In this document: positions 7,798-16,583 of the stretch, one piece after another
Layout of the letters: each line of letters starts with the position of its first letter
How positions within the stretch are numbered: position 1 is the stretch's first letter
Assembly (NCBI GenBank): GCA_033344795.1
Contig: JAWPMS010000001.1
Coordinates: 248,001 to 312,000 of the forward strand
Length of the DNA: 64,000 nucleotides
DNA from: SHLQ01 sp033344795
Lineage (GTDB): Bacteria > Actinomycetota > Acidimicrobiia > Acidimicrobiales > SHLQ01
Reading direction: 5' to 3'
Made by a program: the position numbers and the translations under genes
The notes under the pieces: generated by a model
Databases searched by the model: none
What the model saw: only the letters and a program-made list of their open reading frames with translations
Told to the model about the DNA's origin: nothing

Positions 7798-8775
7798 TCA
7801 GCCTCCGATCTGGCTCATGTTGCGCTTGGGACGAATGAAGTGGACGGTGTCGATGCCATGGCCCGCCCATTTGTCGTGCACCGCACCTTCGAGAATCTGT
7901 GCGAGCTCGTCGTCACTCGCACCGGCGCGCAATGCATCGCGCAGGTTGTAGTCGGTGACCGCGAACAGGCAGTTGCGGAATTGACCGTCAGCGGTGAGCC
8001 TGATCCGGTCACAGGTGTCGCAGAACTTCTCGGTCACCGTTGCGATGACTCCAACTTCTCCTGCACCGTCGAGGTACCGATAGGTGGTCGCAGGGGCCGA
8101 CGTTCTCTGCACCGCTTCGATCGGAAACTCCGCATTGATCGTTTCGATCACTTCGGCCAGCGGTACCACTCGTTCTGGGCCCCACATTTCGTCGGCATCG
8201 AGGGGCATGAACTCGATGAATCGAACAACGACGCCCTTCTCGCGACCAAATCGAGCGAAGTCGACGATCTCGTCGTCGTTGATTCCTCGCATCAGCACCG
8301 CGTTGATCTTGACCGGTTCAAACCCGGCCTCGATCGCTGCGTCGATGCCGTCGAGTACCCGTGTGAGATCGTCTCGACGCGTGAGTTCGATGAACCGGTC
8401 GCTCTGCAGCGAGTCAAGGCTGATGTTCACTCGTTTCAGCCCAGCTGCCCGCAGATCATCCGCCACGAGGCGTAGCGTCGCCCCGTTGGTCGTCATGGCG
8501 AGGTCGACGCCCAGGGCGGCGAGCTTTTTCACCAGTCGGGGCAAGTGCGCGCGAACTGTCGGCTCTCCCCCGGTGAGACGAATGCTGTCGACGCCGTAAC
8601 GCTCGACCATGATCGAGGCCAGTCGTTCGATCTCCTCGAACGACAACAACCCCTCTCGCGGCATCCAGACCATGCCTTCTTCGGTCATGCAGTACTGGCA
8701 TCGAAAATTGCATCGATCGGTGACGGCGATTCGCAGATCGCGGTGCACCCGTCCGAAGGTGTCGACAAGTTCCAT
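7798..8775 (-). CDS. moaA: GTP 3',8-cyclase MoaA (radical SAM)
   Basis: 325 residues. Catalyses the first step of molybdenum cofactor synthesis, rearranging GTP. The N-terminal radical-SAM cluster motif is CNFRCQYC; the C-terminal cluster that binds GTP is CDTCDRIRL with a further Cys in FRNC. The family's C-terminal double glycine is present (SQIGG). It is followed within two bases by moaC and is divergent from moeA. ATG 8775 is preceded at six bases by TAGTCT, suggesting a leaderless transcript. Confidence 0.96.
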   Translation of the reverse strand: MELVDTFGRVHRDLRIAVTDRCNFRCQYCMTEEGMVWMPREGLLSFEEIERLASIMVERYGVDSIRLTGGEPTVRAHLPRLVKKLAALGVDLAMTTNGATLRLVADDLRAAGLKRVNISLDSLQSDRFIELTRRDDLTRVLDGIDAAIEAGFEPVKINAVLMRGINDDEIVDFARFGREKGVVVRFIEFMPLDADEMWGPERVVPLAEVIETINAEFPIEAVQRTSAPATTYRYLDGAGEVGVIATVTEKFCDTCDRIRLTADGQFRNCLFAVTDYNLRDALRAGASDDELAQILEGAVHDKWAGHGIDTVHFIRPKRNMSQIGG

Positions 8776-8781
8776 TGTCCA

Positions 8782-8787
8782 AGACTA
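8782..8787 (-). promoter_or_regulatory. -10 hexamer of a leaderless-type start (moaA)
   Basis: TAGTCT on the minus strand, six bases before ATG 8775. Confidence 0.55.
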
Positions 8788-8817
8788 CGGGGCGTGGGCC
8801 AGGCTCGGAAAGGCGCG

Positions 8818-8823
8818 TAGTCT
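8818..8823 (+). promoter_or_regulatory. Possible -10 hexamer for moeA
   Basis: TAGTCT, the same hexamer as used by the divergent moaA, eight bases before ATG 8832. There is no Shine-Dalgarno before that ATG. Confidence 0.4.
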
Positions 8824-8831
8824 TCACATCG

Positions 8832-10031
8832 ATGATCTCTCTCGAAGAAGCTCGTGAATTCGTCCTCTCGAAGTGTGCAGCCGGGACTCCGGTGTCGGTG
8901 CCCGTCGACGATGCGAGCGACCTCGTCACTGCTGTCGACCTCGCAGCAGCTGGCCCGATCCCCCCATTCGACAACACGGCAATGGATGGATTTGCCATAC
9001 GAGCCGCCGACGTCGTCGACGCTCCAGTCACCTTGCAAATGGTAGGGACGATCGCCGCAGGAGCCATTCCAGACATCCCAGTCGGGCCAGGAGACGCCGT
9101 TCGAATCATGACCGGCGCGCCGATGCCTCCCGGTGCAGATGCCGTCGTCATGGTCGAACTCACCTCCATGGCCGATGATGAGTCCACCGTGCTCGTCACA
9201 GAAGCGGTGCCGGTCGGCAACCACATTCGGCCGATGGGCGACGACGTCACCCCAGGTCAGATCGTGTTCACTGCCGGCACTCGTTTGCGTCCGGCGCACC
9301 TCGGTGTTTGCACCTCGATCGGGATCTACGACATTCCGGTCCATCCACGACCGCGTATTGGTGTCATCTCGACCGGCGACGAGCTCGTCGACGAGGCGAG
9401 GCCGCTCGGTATCGGACAGATTCATGACTCGAACCGTCACACCCTGCTCGCACTCGTTCGAGGTATGGGGGCGATCGGCGTCGACCTCGGCCTTGTACCC
9501 GACGACGAGCTCCTCATTCGAGAGGCGATGAGCTCCGCCGCAGCCACATGCGATGCAGTGATCACCAGCGGAGGTGTCTCGATGGGCGACTTCGACTACG
9601 TCAAGAAGGTGCTCACCGAGATTGGCGACATGCGTTGGATGCAGGTCGCAATCAAGCCAGCCAAACCATTGGCCTTCGGAACCGTGGGAGGCACCCCGGT
9701 CTTTGGTCTTCCTGGCAATCCGGTCTCGTCGATGGTGTCGTTCGAGCTATTTGCGCGGCCAGGAATTCGCAAGATCATGGGATTCGCCGAACCGGTCATC
9801 CCTTCGGTCACCGGCGTCGCGGGCGCGGACATGACTCGCAGGCCAGATGGCAAGACGCACTTCGCCCGGGTGTTGGCACACATTGGTTCCGACGGCCGGT
9901 ACGAAGCCTCGTTCAGCGGGGCTCAGGGATCACACCAACTGTCGGCGATGGCCGCGGCGAACGCGCTCGCCGTCGTACCCGATGGAAACGGTGTCGTACG
10001 CGGAGATCCGGTGGAGCTGTTGCTGCTCTGA
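8832..10031 (+). CDS. moeA: Molybdopterin molybdenumtransferase MoeA / gephyrin-like protein
   Basis: 399 residues. MoeA inserts molybdate into adenylated molybdopterin. Motifs: PPFDNTAMDGFA, MTGAPMPPGADAVV, ISTGDELV, TSGGVSMGDFDYV and FGLPGNPVSS, all intact. Start ATG 8832 is preferred to an upstream TTG (8775) because the protein then begins MISLEEAREFVL, as in relatives. In Corynebacterium a MoeA paralogue (Glp) binds FtsZ and the membrane protein GlpR; the linkage to a SepX/GlpR-like gene and galU here makes a second, division-related role possible (inference). Its end lies three bases from the convergent galU. Confidence 0.93.
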   Translation: MISLEEAREFVLSKCAAGTPVSVPVDDASDLVTAVDLAAAGPIPPFDNTAMDGFAIRAADVVDAPVTLQMVGTIAAGAIPDIPVGPGDAVRIMTGAPMPPGADAVVMVELTSMADDESTVLVTEAVPVGNHIRPMGDDVTPGQIVFTAGTRLRPAHLGVCTSIGIYDIPVHPRPRIGVISTGDELVDEARPLGIGQIHDSNRHTLLALVRGMGAIGVDLGLVPDDELLIREAMSSAAATCDAVITSGGVSMGDFDYVKKVLTEIGDMRWMQVAIKPAKPLAFGTVGGTPVFGLPGNPVSSMVSFELFARPGIRKIMGFAEPVIPSVTGVAGADMTRRPDGKTHFARVLAHIGSDGRYEASFSGAQGSHQLSAMAAANALAVVPDGNGVVRGDPVELLLL

Positions 10032-10034
10032 GAG

Positions 10035-10907
10035 CTAGCGGTTGACGATCTTTTCGAGGAGCACTCGAAAGTCCTCTCCGAGTTCAGGGTGCTCGAGACC
10101 CAACTCGACCTGCGCGCGCAGGAAGTCGAGCTTTTGCCCCGCATCCCAGCTGCCTCGGTTGTCGATGACGCCAAAGAGTCCCGATCCCGACGCGACCTGG
10201 GCCATTGCATCGGTCAGCTGAATCTCATTTCCCACGCCGGGTTTGGTGTTGTGGAGGTGCTCGAAGATGTCGGGGGTGAACAGATATCGGCCCATCACCA
10301 CGCGATTCGACGGCGCATCCGCCACGGCTGGCTTTTCGACGATGTGCGGGATCCGCACGATGCCTTCTGCCACGTCCTCGGTGGCCGCGCAGCCGTAACT
10401 GCTCACGTCCTCCATTGGCACCTCGCGAAGGGCGACGTTGGAACAGCCGTACTCCTCGAAGGCTTCGACCATCGCCTTCACGGTGCCGCCGCGTGATGTC
10501 ATCAGTTCATCGGGCAACAACACGACGAACGGTTCATCACCGACGTGTTGTTCCGCCATGAGAACCGCGTGTCCAAGCCCGAGCGGTTGGCCCTGACGGG
10601 TGAAGTGAAACGTGGCCATCTCTGCAATGTCGATGATCTGCTGCAGCTCGGCGTGTTTGTTCTTCCGCTCAAGGAGGGTCTCGAGTTCGAAGTTTCGATC
10701 GAAGTGGTCCTCCAACGACTTCTTGGCCGTCCCGGTCACGATGAGAATGTCGTCGATACCCGCCTCGATCGCTTCTTCGACGACATATTGGATCGCCGGC
10801 TTGTCGACGATCGTCAACATCTCTTTGGGCTGAGCCTTGGTGGCCGGAAGAAAACGGGTGCCGAGGCCTGCGGCTGGGATGACCGCCTTGCGAACTCGAG
10901 TGGACAT
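10035..10907 (-). CDS. galU: UTP--glucose-1-phosphate uridylyltransferase GalU
   Basis: 290 residues; makes UDP-glucose for cell-wall polysaccharides and glycosylation. Nucleotidyltransferase signature AAGLGTRFLPATKAQPKEM, then VDKPAIQYVVEEA, a glycine-rich QPLGLGHAVL and VEKP. GGAGG at 10914-10918 lies six bases before the ATG. Adjacent to moeA as in other actinobacteria. UDP-glucose could also feed the glucosyl-3-phosphoglycerate synthase-like enzyme at 33894-35108. Confidence 0.96.
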   Translation of the reverse strand: MSTRVRKAVIPAAGLGTRFLPATKAQPKEMLTIVDKPAIQYVVEEAIEAGIDDILIVTGTAKKSLEDHFDRNFELETLLERKNKHAELQQIIDIAEMATFHFTRQGQPLGLGHAVLMAEQHVGDEPFVVLLPDELMTSRGGTVKAMVEAFEEYGCSNVALREVPMEDVSSYGCAATEDVAEGIVRIPHIVEKPAVADAPSNRVVMGRYLFTPDIFEHLHNTKPGVGNEIQLTDAMAQVASGSGLFGVIDNRGSWDAGQKLDFLRAQVELGLEHPELGEDFRVLLEKIVNR

Positions 10908-11005
10908 GAGATGCCTCCATGACCGTCTTGGTCTGGTCGAATCTATTCAGTGATTGATCGGCGCGGACTTCCAGACCTGAAGTGAATCGGTGCAGCGTCT
11001 CCCGA

Positions 11006-11593
11006 TCAACGCACAGGGAGTTCCTCGCCAGAGATGAGTCGCCCGATGTTCGACCGGTGTCGATAGACCACCAGCCCGGCCACGACGACCGACGCAGCGA
11101 TCTCAATCGGATGTTCATGGAGCACCACGACGCCCCCCACCAGCAGTCCTGTGATCGCCAGAGAGCCCACCGATGCCCGGCGCGTCAGTTTCACCACCGC
11201 AATAAAGACGACGACGAGCAACAAGCCGAGATACGGATACAGCGGAAGTGATCCACCACCCCCGGTAGCCACACCTTTGCCGCCATTTCGCCACCTGGCG
11301 AACGGAATGACGTGTCCAATGGTCGCTGCCGCCCACACCGCAGCGGCCCACGGCCTGTCCAACACGACCAACGCGGCGAGAACCGGGATGAAACCCTTCA
11401 TCACATCGACCACCACGGTGACGATTCCGTACGCAGCACCGGACGTCCGGTAGACATTCGACGCTCCAGGGTTTCCAGAGCCTTCCTTCGAATGATCGTG
11501 TCCGGACAACATACCGACAGCGCTCGCTGTGGGAAAAGAACCGGCGAAGTATGCGGCAACCATCAACGCCACACCCACCACGGTTTCAGACAC
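11006..11593 (-). CDS. plsY: Glycerol-3-phosphate acyltransferase PlsY
   Basis: 195 residues, polytopic membrane protein. Transfers acyl groups from acyl-phosphate to glycerol-3-phosphate, the first step of phospholipid synthesis. The conserved cytoplasmic motifs are GSFPTA, GSGNPGASNVYR, HVIPFARWRNGGKGVAT and HRSNIGRL. GTG start at 11593, six bases after TAACAT, so probably leaderless. It is divergent from the FmdB-type gene. Confidence 0.94.
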   Translation of the reverse strand: MSETVVGVALMVAAYFAGSFPTASAVGMLSGHDHSKEGSGNPGASNVYRTSGAAYGIVTVVVDVMKGFIPVLAALVVLDRPWAAAVWAAATIGHVIPFARWRNGGKGVATGGGGSLPLYPYLGLLLVVVFIAVVKLTRRASVGSLAITGLLVGGVVVLHEHPIEIAASVVVAGLVVYRHRSNIGRLISGEELPVR

Positions 11594-11599
11594 AAGTGC

Positions 11600-11605
11600 A
11601 TGTTA
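11600..11605 (-). promoter_or_regulatory. -10 hexamer of a leaderless-type start (plsY)
   Basis: TAACAT on the minus strand, six bases before GTG 11593. Confidence 0.5.
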
Positions 11606-11709
11606 GGCCAGGTCGGTGGCGGGAACAGAAGCGCCCAGGTTGTTGTTCGGCGATATTGGCCAGATACTTTCACTGCCGTTTGGCCGATGCTGAAAGGAGC
11701 CCGAGCTCG

Positions 11710-12021
11710 ATGCCGACCTATCAATACCGTTGCAAGCAATGCGGCGATGAGTTCGAGAAGGTTCAGTCGTTCTCCGATGAGTCGACTCCGAAGTGCCCGA
11801 CCTGTGGCACTCGATCCAAGAAGAACATTTCGAAGGTCTTCGGTCAGGTCGGTATCAGTTTCAAGGGAACGGGCTTTTACAAGAACGACCACCGCGCAAA
11901 AAAGTCGAGCTCCTCCGAGAGTTCGACAAGTTCTGATTCGGGAAGTTCGTCGTCGAAGAGCGAATCATCGACCAAGACCGAGGCATCGTCGTCGAGTGCC
12001 AAGTCGACCTCGTCTGACTGA
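11710..12021 (+). CDS. FmdB-type zinc ribbon protein, Ruc-like
   Basis: 103 residues. The N-terminal zinc ribbon has two CxxC pairs (YRCKQCGDEF and PKCPTCGTR), then FKGTGFYKND and a serine/lysine-rich disordered tail. This matches mycobacterial Rv0991c (Ruc), a redox-regulated chaperone with an FmdB ribbon and disordered tail, whose gene also lies near galU. AAAGGAG at 11693-11699 fixes the start. A chaperone role is inferred by family and synteny; other FmdB proteins are regulators of unknown mode. Confidence 0.85.
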   Translation: MPTYQYRCKQCGDEFEKVQSFSDESTPKCPTCGTRSKKNISKVFGQVGISFKGTGFYKNDHRAKKSSSSESSTSSDSGSSSSKSESSTKTEASSSSAKSTSSD

Positions 12022-12032
12022 CGCCGCGAGGT

Positions 12033-12731
12033 TCAGCGAAGCGCGACAACGATCCGACCAGTGGTTTGCGTGGCCGCCACATCGCTGACCCGCTCCGCTT
12101 CAACGGCGAGCACGACCGATTGGGCGGTCACTTCGACGACCAACGCGGGAATGGCCATCTGTGGGCCGTCTACGACTGCGAGGTCGCCGAAACGATCGTT
12201 GACCAGGTGAAGCTCGACCAGATTGCCCGCTTCGAGATGCGGTACCGAGGCGTCGAGAGGCAGGCTCATCGCACGATGCCCTGCGGGCAGGGTCAGGACA
12301 TCGCGCGTCGAACGAAGATCACGGTTCGTCACGACTTCTCCTGCTCGGACTGATCGAACGGCAACGTCTGAGTCGCTCGGAATCTCCACCAGCGCGTCGG
12401 GCGGCAAGAAGGCCAGCGGGCGCTCGTGCAGGGACAGATCCGCAGTTTCGACCAGGTCACCGACCTCGAGATCCACACCGGCGATGACGACCTTCTCGGA
12501 TACTCCCCATGTGTCCTGCACTCGGCGCGCCTCTCCCACGATGGCGGTGAGTGTCATGGCGACGACAGAGACGGACACCATGACGGCGATACGACGAACC
12601 ACTCGCCGTCGAACCAGCCAGGCGCGCAGACGAGCAATGCTGAGTCGAAGGCCGAAGGGGAACCATCGCCATGGTTGGCGAAGACGGCGAGAGAAACGCC
12701 CCACGCGGAGCCGACTAGAAAACACGGACAC
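12033..12731 (-). CDS. Membrane-anchored SAF-domain protein
   Basis: 232 residues: a basic N-terminus (about 1-45), one membrane helix (RIAVMVSVSVVAMTLTAIVG) and an extracytoplasmic SAF domain (about 80-150; VLTLPAGHRAMSLPLDAS follows the first repeat). SAF domains occur in CpaB pilus assembly proteins and FlgA-like chaperones; no pilus or flagellar genes lie nearby. A SAF gene next to an FmdB ribbon gene is common in actinobacteria. GTG start at 12731. Function unknown. Confidence 0.8.
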   Translation of the reverse strand: MSVFSSRLRVGRFSRRLRQPWRWFPFGLRLSIARLRAWLVRRRVVRRIAVMVSVSVVAMTLTAIVGEARRVQDTWGVSEKVVIAGVDLEVGDLVETADLSLHERPLAFLPPDALVEIPSDSDVAVRSVRAGEVVTNRDLRSTRDVLTLPAGHRAMSLPLDASVPHLEAGNLVELHLVNDRFGDLAVVDGPQMAIPALVVEVTAQSVVLAVEAERVSDVAATQTTGRIVVALR

Positions 12732-12805
12732 AACACATCCCTAAAACGCTGCAGCTGGGGAAGTGCACGCAAGGGGAAGTCGCTACGTCGAAGATATCCC
12801 GACCT

Positions 12806-14194
12806 TCAGCTGGGTGAGAAGACGGCCGAACCACAGCGCCCGAGAAATGCTGGCGACTCTCGATCGATCTCGTCCCAACCCACGAAGCTGCTCAGCGGAT
12901 CGGTGGCTGGCACCGTGGCGGCCTGCGCGAGGGAGGCGCAGCGCGCGCCCTCGACCGAAACCCCCGCGCGCAGATGAGTGAGAGCCATCTCGTTGGCCAC
13001 GACGAGCGGCATGATCGTGCCAAATCGCTGGTCGATTGGACGCCCGATCGGATCACAAAGCGTGAGCTCGACCATCAGGTCATCGGAGGAGATCCTCTCC
13101 GGTTCAACAAATGAGCGAACCATCCCCACGATCTGCGAGAACTCACTTGCATCATCAGCAGAGTCGAAGGTGAGCACGAACCGGCCACATCGACCATCTG
13201 GGTTCTCGAAGATGACAAACGCGTCGTCGTCATATCCAACCAGCGCATCCAATGCGTCTCCACTCCCCACCTGAGGGGCGAGCGCTTGGAACCAGATCAC
13301 CGCACCGATGTCACCGTCGGAGCTCGTGGCGTTCTCTGGGAGACGAATCACCTCGTTCGCGTCGAGAGACGACGCTGGCGTGTCGGTCAGTACATCGAGC
13401 AGCCGCTCCGATGTTCCCGCCGATTTCGACCGAAGAAGCCGATCGATCTCTTTTTGTCCGCCGGCTTCGATGATGGCTTGTACGGCGGGCAGGCCGAGCG
13501 CGTAGGACGCGTTGAACGATGTCTCGAAGAACGTGTTACCGGGATCATCGAACTGTGAGAGTTCGACATCTCGACCGGCGGCGGTCAGGAAACGTTCCCT
13601 TTCCACCGGATCGAGTTGATCAAACCATGCACCAGCAACCCGCTCGGCATCACCTTCGATCAACGTCGTCCGCGTGCTCGCGGAGTCGGCGGACTCGAGA
13701 TGCCAGTCGAGCATGCCGTTTTGATGTTGCAGCGCATGAGTGAGTTCGTGAACAATCGTGAAACCCAGGGCATCGAGATCTTCTCCAAGGGGGAGCACAA
13801 TCGTCTCGAGTCTCGGGTCGTAGAACGCTCCTGCCTGACTCGTCGCGGTGTCCTCCGCGCTCTCGCTGACCGAGTTGGCCTGGTCGACCTCGATGAGGCC
13901 GAGGAGCTCGTACGCCGCGACGAAAGGGTCGGCCTCTTCCTCATCCGATGCGGACTCGCGATCACGCTCGAACTCGTCGGTCAGTTCCGCCGCAATGTCT
14001 GCCCACCGAAGGTGCACCGGGTCGGAGAACGACAAACCCCGTTCGGCTTCGACGAACGCAACGAAGGGTTCGAGCACCGGATCCCACGACGGCTCTTTCA
14101 GCTGATGCCGAATTCCAAAGACTGCGGCGACCGCGTAAACCGAGAGCAGTCCGATCAGCAGGAATCGTCGGTGCGACGGTGTCGAGTCGATCAC
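12806..14194 (-). CDS. Membrane-anchored zinc metalloprotease-like protein
   Basis: About 462 residues. One N-terminal membrane helix (RFLLIGLLSVYAVAAVFG) and a large outside domain containing HELTHALQH (HExxH at about 149-153), followed about 30 residues later by TLIEGDAE, which could supply the third zinc ligand as in gluzincins. No closer family is recognised. GTG 14194 is chosen because GAGGT precedes it; a TTG at 14224 would also keep the frame open but overlaps uppP by 23 bases. Very close to uppP, so perhaps a cell-envelope function. Confidence 0.75.
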   Translation of the reverse strand: MIDSTPSHRRFLLIGLLSVYAVAAVFGIRHQLKEPSWDPVLEPFVAFVEAERGLSFSDPVHLRWADIAAELTDEFERDRESASDEEEADPFVAAYELLGLIEVDQANSVSESAEDTATSQAGAFYDPRLETIVLPLGEDLDALGFTIVHELTHALQHQNGMLDWHLESADSASTRTTLIEGDAERVAGAWFDQLDPVERERFLTAAGRDVELSQFDDPGNTFFETSFNASYALGLPAVQAIIEAGGQKEIDRLLRSKSAGTSERLLDVLTDTPASSLDANEVIRLPENATSSDGDIGAVIWFQALAPQVGSGDALDALVGYDDDAFVIFENPDGRCGRFVLTFDSADDASEFSQIVGMVRSFVEPERISSDDLMVELTLCDPIGRPIDQRFGTIMPLVVANEMALTHLRAGVSVEGARCASLAQAATVPATDPLSSFVGWDEIDRESPAFLGRCGSAVFSPS

Positions 14195-14201
14195 GTCGAC
14201 C

Positions 14202-15146
14202 TCAGCTGATCGCACCAGTGGCAAGCAAGATCAGGGCGAGGATTCCCACGCCCACTCGATACCAACCAAAGATCTCGAAGCCCTTTTCATTCAACCAGGC
14301 CACCATCCACTTCACCGCAGCCATCGCAGAGATGAAGGCGACAACGAGCCCGACGAGCGGCGTACCGATCCCGAAGGTATCGATGAGCTCCTCACCACCT
14401 TGCAGCCCTTCATATGCGGTCGCCGCCGACAGCGTCAGAAGTCCCAGAAGAAAGCTGAACTCGACCGCGGCGCGAAGTGAGAGTCCGACCAGGACCGAGG
14501 CGATGATCGTGATCATCGACCGGGAAACACCCGGCCACATCGCCAGCGCCTGCATGACGCCGATCACGACAGCGTTTTGCCAGGTCAGCGTGCCGAGTTC
14601 ACGACCTACCTTGTCGAACCAGCCCGTTCTGGACAGGCCGAGGATGACCAGGCCACCCACGATCCATGCAGCAGCGATCGGTCCGACGCCGAAGAGACGT
14701 TCCTTGACCGTTTCCTCTGCAGCGAGGCCGATCACCGCGGTGAATCCAAAGGCGATGAACACCGCGGTGAGGATCTTGCGACCTTCCTCGCTTCGACCGA
14801 GCAATCCATCGAGCATCTGGCGAATACGTTCCCAATACAAGAAGAGAACGGCGATGATCGCACCAACCTGAATACAGATCGCATAGGTCTCGATCGCAGC
14901 CTCAGATTCGGCGGTGCTGTTCAGCCCGAGAAGTTCGTTGGTGACCAACAGGTGACCGGTCGACGAGACGGGGAGGTACTCGGTCAAACCCTCGACCAGG
15001 CCGAGTATGACCGCCTGCAGAATCGTGAGTTCCACCGCAACGTCATCTTGAAGCACGCTGGCGCCGGCAGGGGTGGCGGCCGCGAAAACGATCAGGCCGA
15101 CAACACCGGCCATGGTCATCAGCGACGTCTTCGAGAATGCACGCAT
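14202..15146 (-). CDS. uppP: Undecaprenyl-diphosphatase UppP/BacA
   Basis: About 314 residues, polytopic. Dephosphorylates undecaprenyl diphosphate so the lipid carrier of peptidoglycan synthesis can be reused. Both active-site motifs are present: EGLTEYLPVSSTGHL and PGVSRSM. Unusually, the family core (starting near VELTILQAVILGLVEG) is preceded by about 35 extra residues that look like a signal peptide with the possible cleavage site GASVLQ. ATG 15146 (MRAFSKTSL) is chosen; an upstream ATG at 15179 adds 11 residues. Confidence 0.93.
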   Translation of the reverse strand: MRAFSKTSLMTMAGVVGLIVFAAATPAGASVLQDDVAVELTILQAVILGLVEGLTEYLPVSSTGHLLVTNELLGLNSTAESEAAIETYAICIQVGAIIAVLFLYWERIRQMLDGLLGRSEEGRKILTAVFIAFGFTAVIGLAAEETVKERLFGVGPIAAAWIVGGLVILGLSRTGWFDKVGRELGTLTWQNAVVIGVMQALAMWPGVSRSMITIIASVLVGLSLRAAVEFSFLLGLLTLSAATAYEGLQGGEELIDTFGIGTPLVGLVVAFISAMAAVKWMVAWLNEKGFEIFGWYRVGVGILALILLATGAIS

Positions 15147-15218
15147 GGTTTCCAATCGGATCGTGGCTCGCTCGATCAAGAACCCGGACCGTTTACGAAG
15201 CAGAACATGCCAGCCTGA

Positions 15219-16559
15219 TCAAGCGCCACTCATCGACACATCAGCGATGGCCAACGACACGGGTCCTGACCCACCGGGTTGCCACTCGGTGTCTGCACCG
15301 ACCGCGACGACGTCGGTGAGCATCTTCTGGACGGTCGAGGCGATCGTGGCCTCACGGATTGGTTCGGCGAGTACGCCGTTGCGAATCATCAGGCCGTCAG
15401 CGCCGACGGAGAAGTCTCCACTGATCGCATTCACTCCAGAGTGCAGTCCACTCATCGAGGTCACGAGAACACCCAAATCCACACCGGCGATGATGTCCTC
15501 GAGCGAACCCGAGCCCGGTGCCATGACGATGGCGTGGGCGCCCACACCGGGAGTCGAACGGTATCCACGGATGGCGTTGGCCGTCGTGCCTTCGCCGCTG
15601 CGCCGCCCCGTGTAGGTGTTGTGCAGAAAGCCGCGAAGCACCCCTGCGTCGATCAGCGGCAGAGGCCGGCACGTCTGCCCCTCAGAGTCGACGGAGGTCG
15701 CACCGAAGGAGCGTGCGTCGGTTGGATCATCGAGCACCGTGAGCAACGGAGAAGCAATTGCCTCGCCCACACGATCGAGAAATGGCGTGCGACCCTTCAA
15801 TGTGCGCTCGCCATTGAGCATGCCAACGGTGATGCCTACAATACTTGCCGCGATTCTGGGCTCGAGCACGATGGTGACGCGTTGGGACTTCGGCTGCTGC
15901 GCACCGAGAAGCCTCGTGGCCCGGTGAACGGCGTCGGCGGCCGCCTTGTCGATCGATAGGTTCGTCGGGCCAAAGTCGACGTCGTAGCCGCCGGCGATCT
16001 GTGTCTCGTCGCCGTCCTTGGCCATTGCGGACACCGACACGTGCGCACCGGTACCACGGTCGAATGCACGAATTCCGGTGCTCGTGGCCAGGGCCATCTC
16101 ACCGCTGCTGTCGGCATAGTTGGCCGAACGGATCCCGCTGACCCGCGGGTCGAGTGACAAGGTTCGCTTCTCGAGTGCGATCGCCATGTCGACCTTCTCG
16201 GAGGTGGGCATGCTTGCGACCGAGTCATGCCAGTGGTCGTGCACCACCGGTGTGCCACCGTCGGGTTCGGCGAGTGCGACCCATTCATCCGGCTCGGAGA
16301 ACGAACGATTGTCGCGAGCTTCCGCCAGCGTCTCCGTGATGACGTCAGGATCGAGCGTTCCTGCGTGCGCAAATCCGACCCTGCCATCCGCGATCACGCG
16401 AATGCCAATTCCCGCCGAGCTGGCGCTCGTGAACGACTCGACCTCACCGTTGTACGCCCGTACCTCGGTGGACGTGCCCTGGGAGACAAATGCCTCGACT
16501 TGTTCACCGACCACGGCACGTTCGACAACACGTTCGGCGAGAGAAAGCAGTTCTGACAT
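15219..16559 (-). CDS. PmbA/TldE-like protein, first paralogue
   Basis: 446 residues, same length and layout as the PmbA-like protein at 56885-58225: an N-terminal beta-rich domain (VRAYNGEVESFTSA, GIGIRVI) and a C-terminal domain (NTYTGRRSGEGTTANAIRG, SGDFSVGADGLMIRNG, ending LAIADVSMSGA). There is no HExxxH zinc motif, which fits the non-catalytic TldE partner of TldD/TldE proteases. No TldD gene is adjacent; the only one seen is at 58254-59645. ATG 16559 follows TAGGCT by seven bases. Confidence 0.88.
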   Translation of the reverse strand: MSELLSLAERVVERAVVGEQVEAFVSQGTSTEVRAYNGEVESFTSASSAGIGIRVIADGRVGFAHAGTLDPDVITETLAEARDNRSFSEPDEWVALAEPDGGTPVVHDHWHDSVASMPTSEKVDMAIALEKRTLSLDPRVSGIRSANYADSSGEMALATSTGIRAFDRGTGAHVSVSAMAKDGDETQIAGGYDVDFGPTNLSIDKAAADAVHRATRLLGAQQPKSQRVTIVLEPRIAASIVGITVGMLNGERTLKGRTPFLDRVGEAIASPLLTVLDDPTDARSFGATSVDSEGQTCRPLPLIDAGVLRGFLHNTYTGRRSGEGTTANAIRGYRSTPGVGAHAIVMAPGSGSLEDIIAGVDLGVLVTSMSGLHSGVNAISGDFSVGADGLMIRNGVLAEPIREATIASTVQKMLTDVVAVGADTEWQPGGSGPVSLAIADVSMSGA

Positions 16560-16566
16560 TGCATTG

Positions 16567-16572
16567 AGCCTA
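16567..16572 (-). promoter_or_regulatory. -10 hexamer for the PmbA-like gene, overlapping the divergent promoter
   Basis: TAGGCT on the minus strand, seven bases before ATG 16559. It shares two base pairs with the plus-strand hexamer at 16571-16576. Confidence 0.5.
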
Positions 16573-16576
16573 CGAT
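16571..16576 (+). promoter_or_regulatory. -10 hexamer for the glutamate-synthase-like gene
   Basis: TACGAT, seven bases before ATG 16584. Confidence 0.5.
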
Positions 16577-16583
16577 CAAAGCC

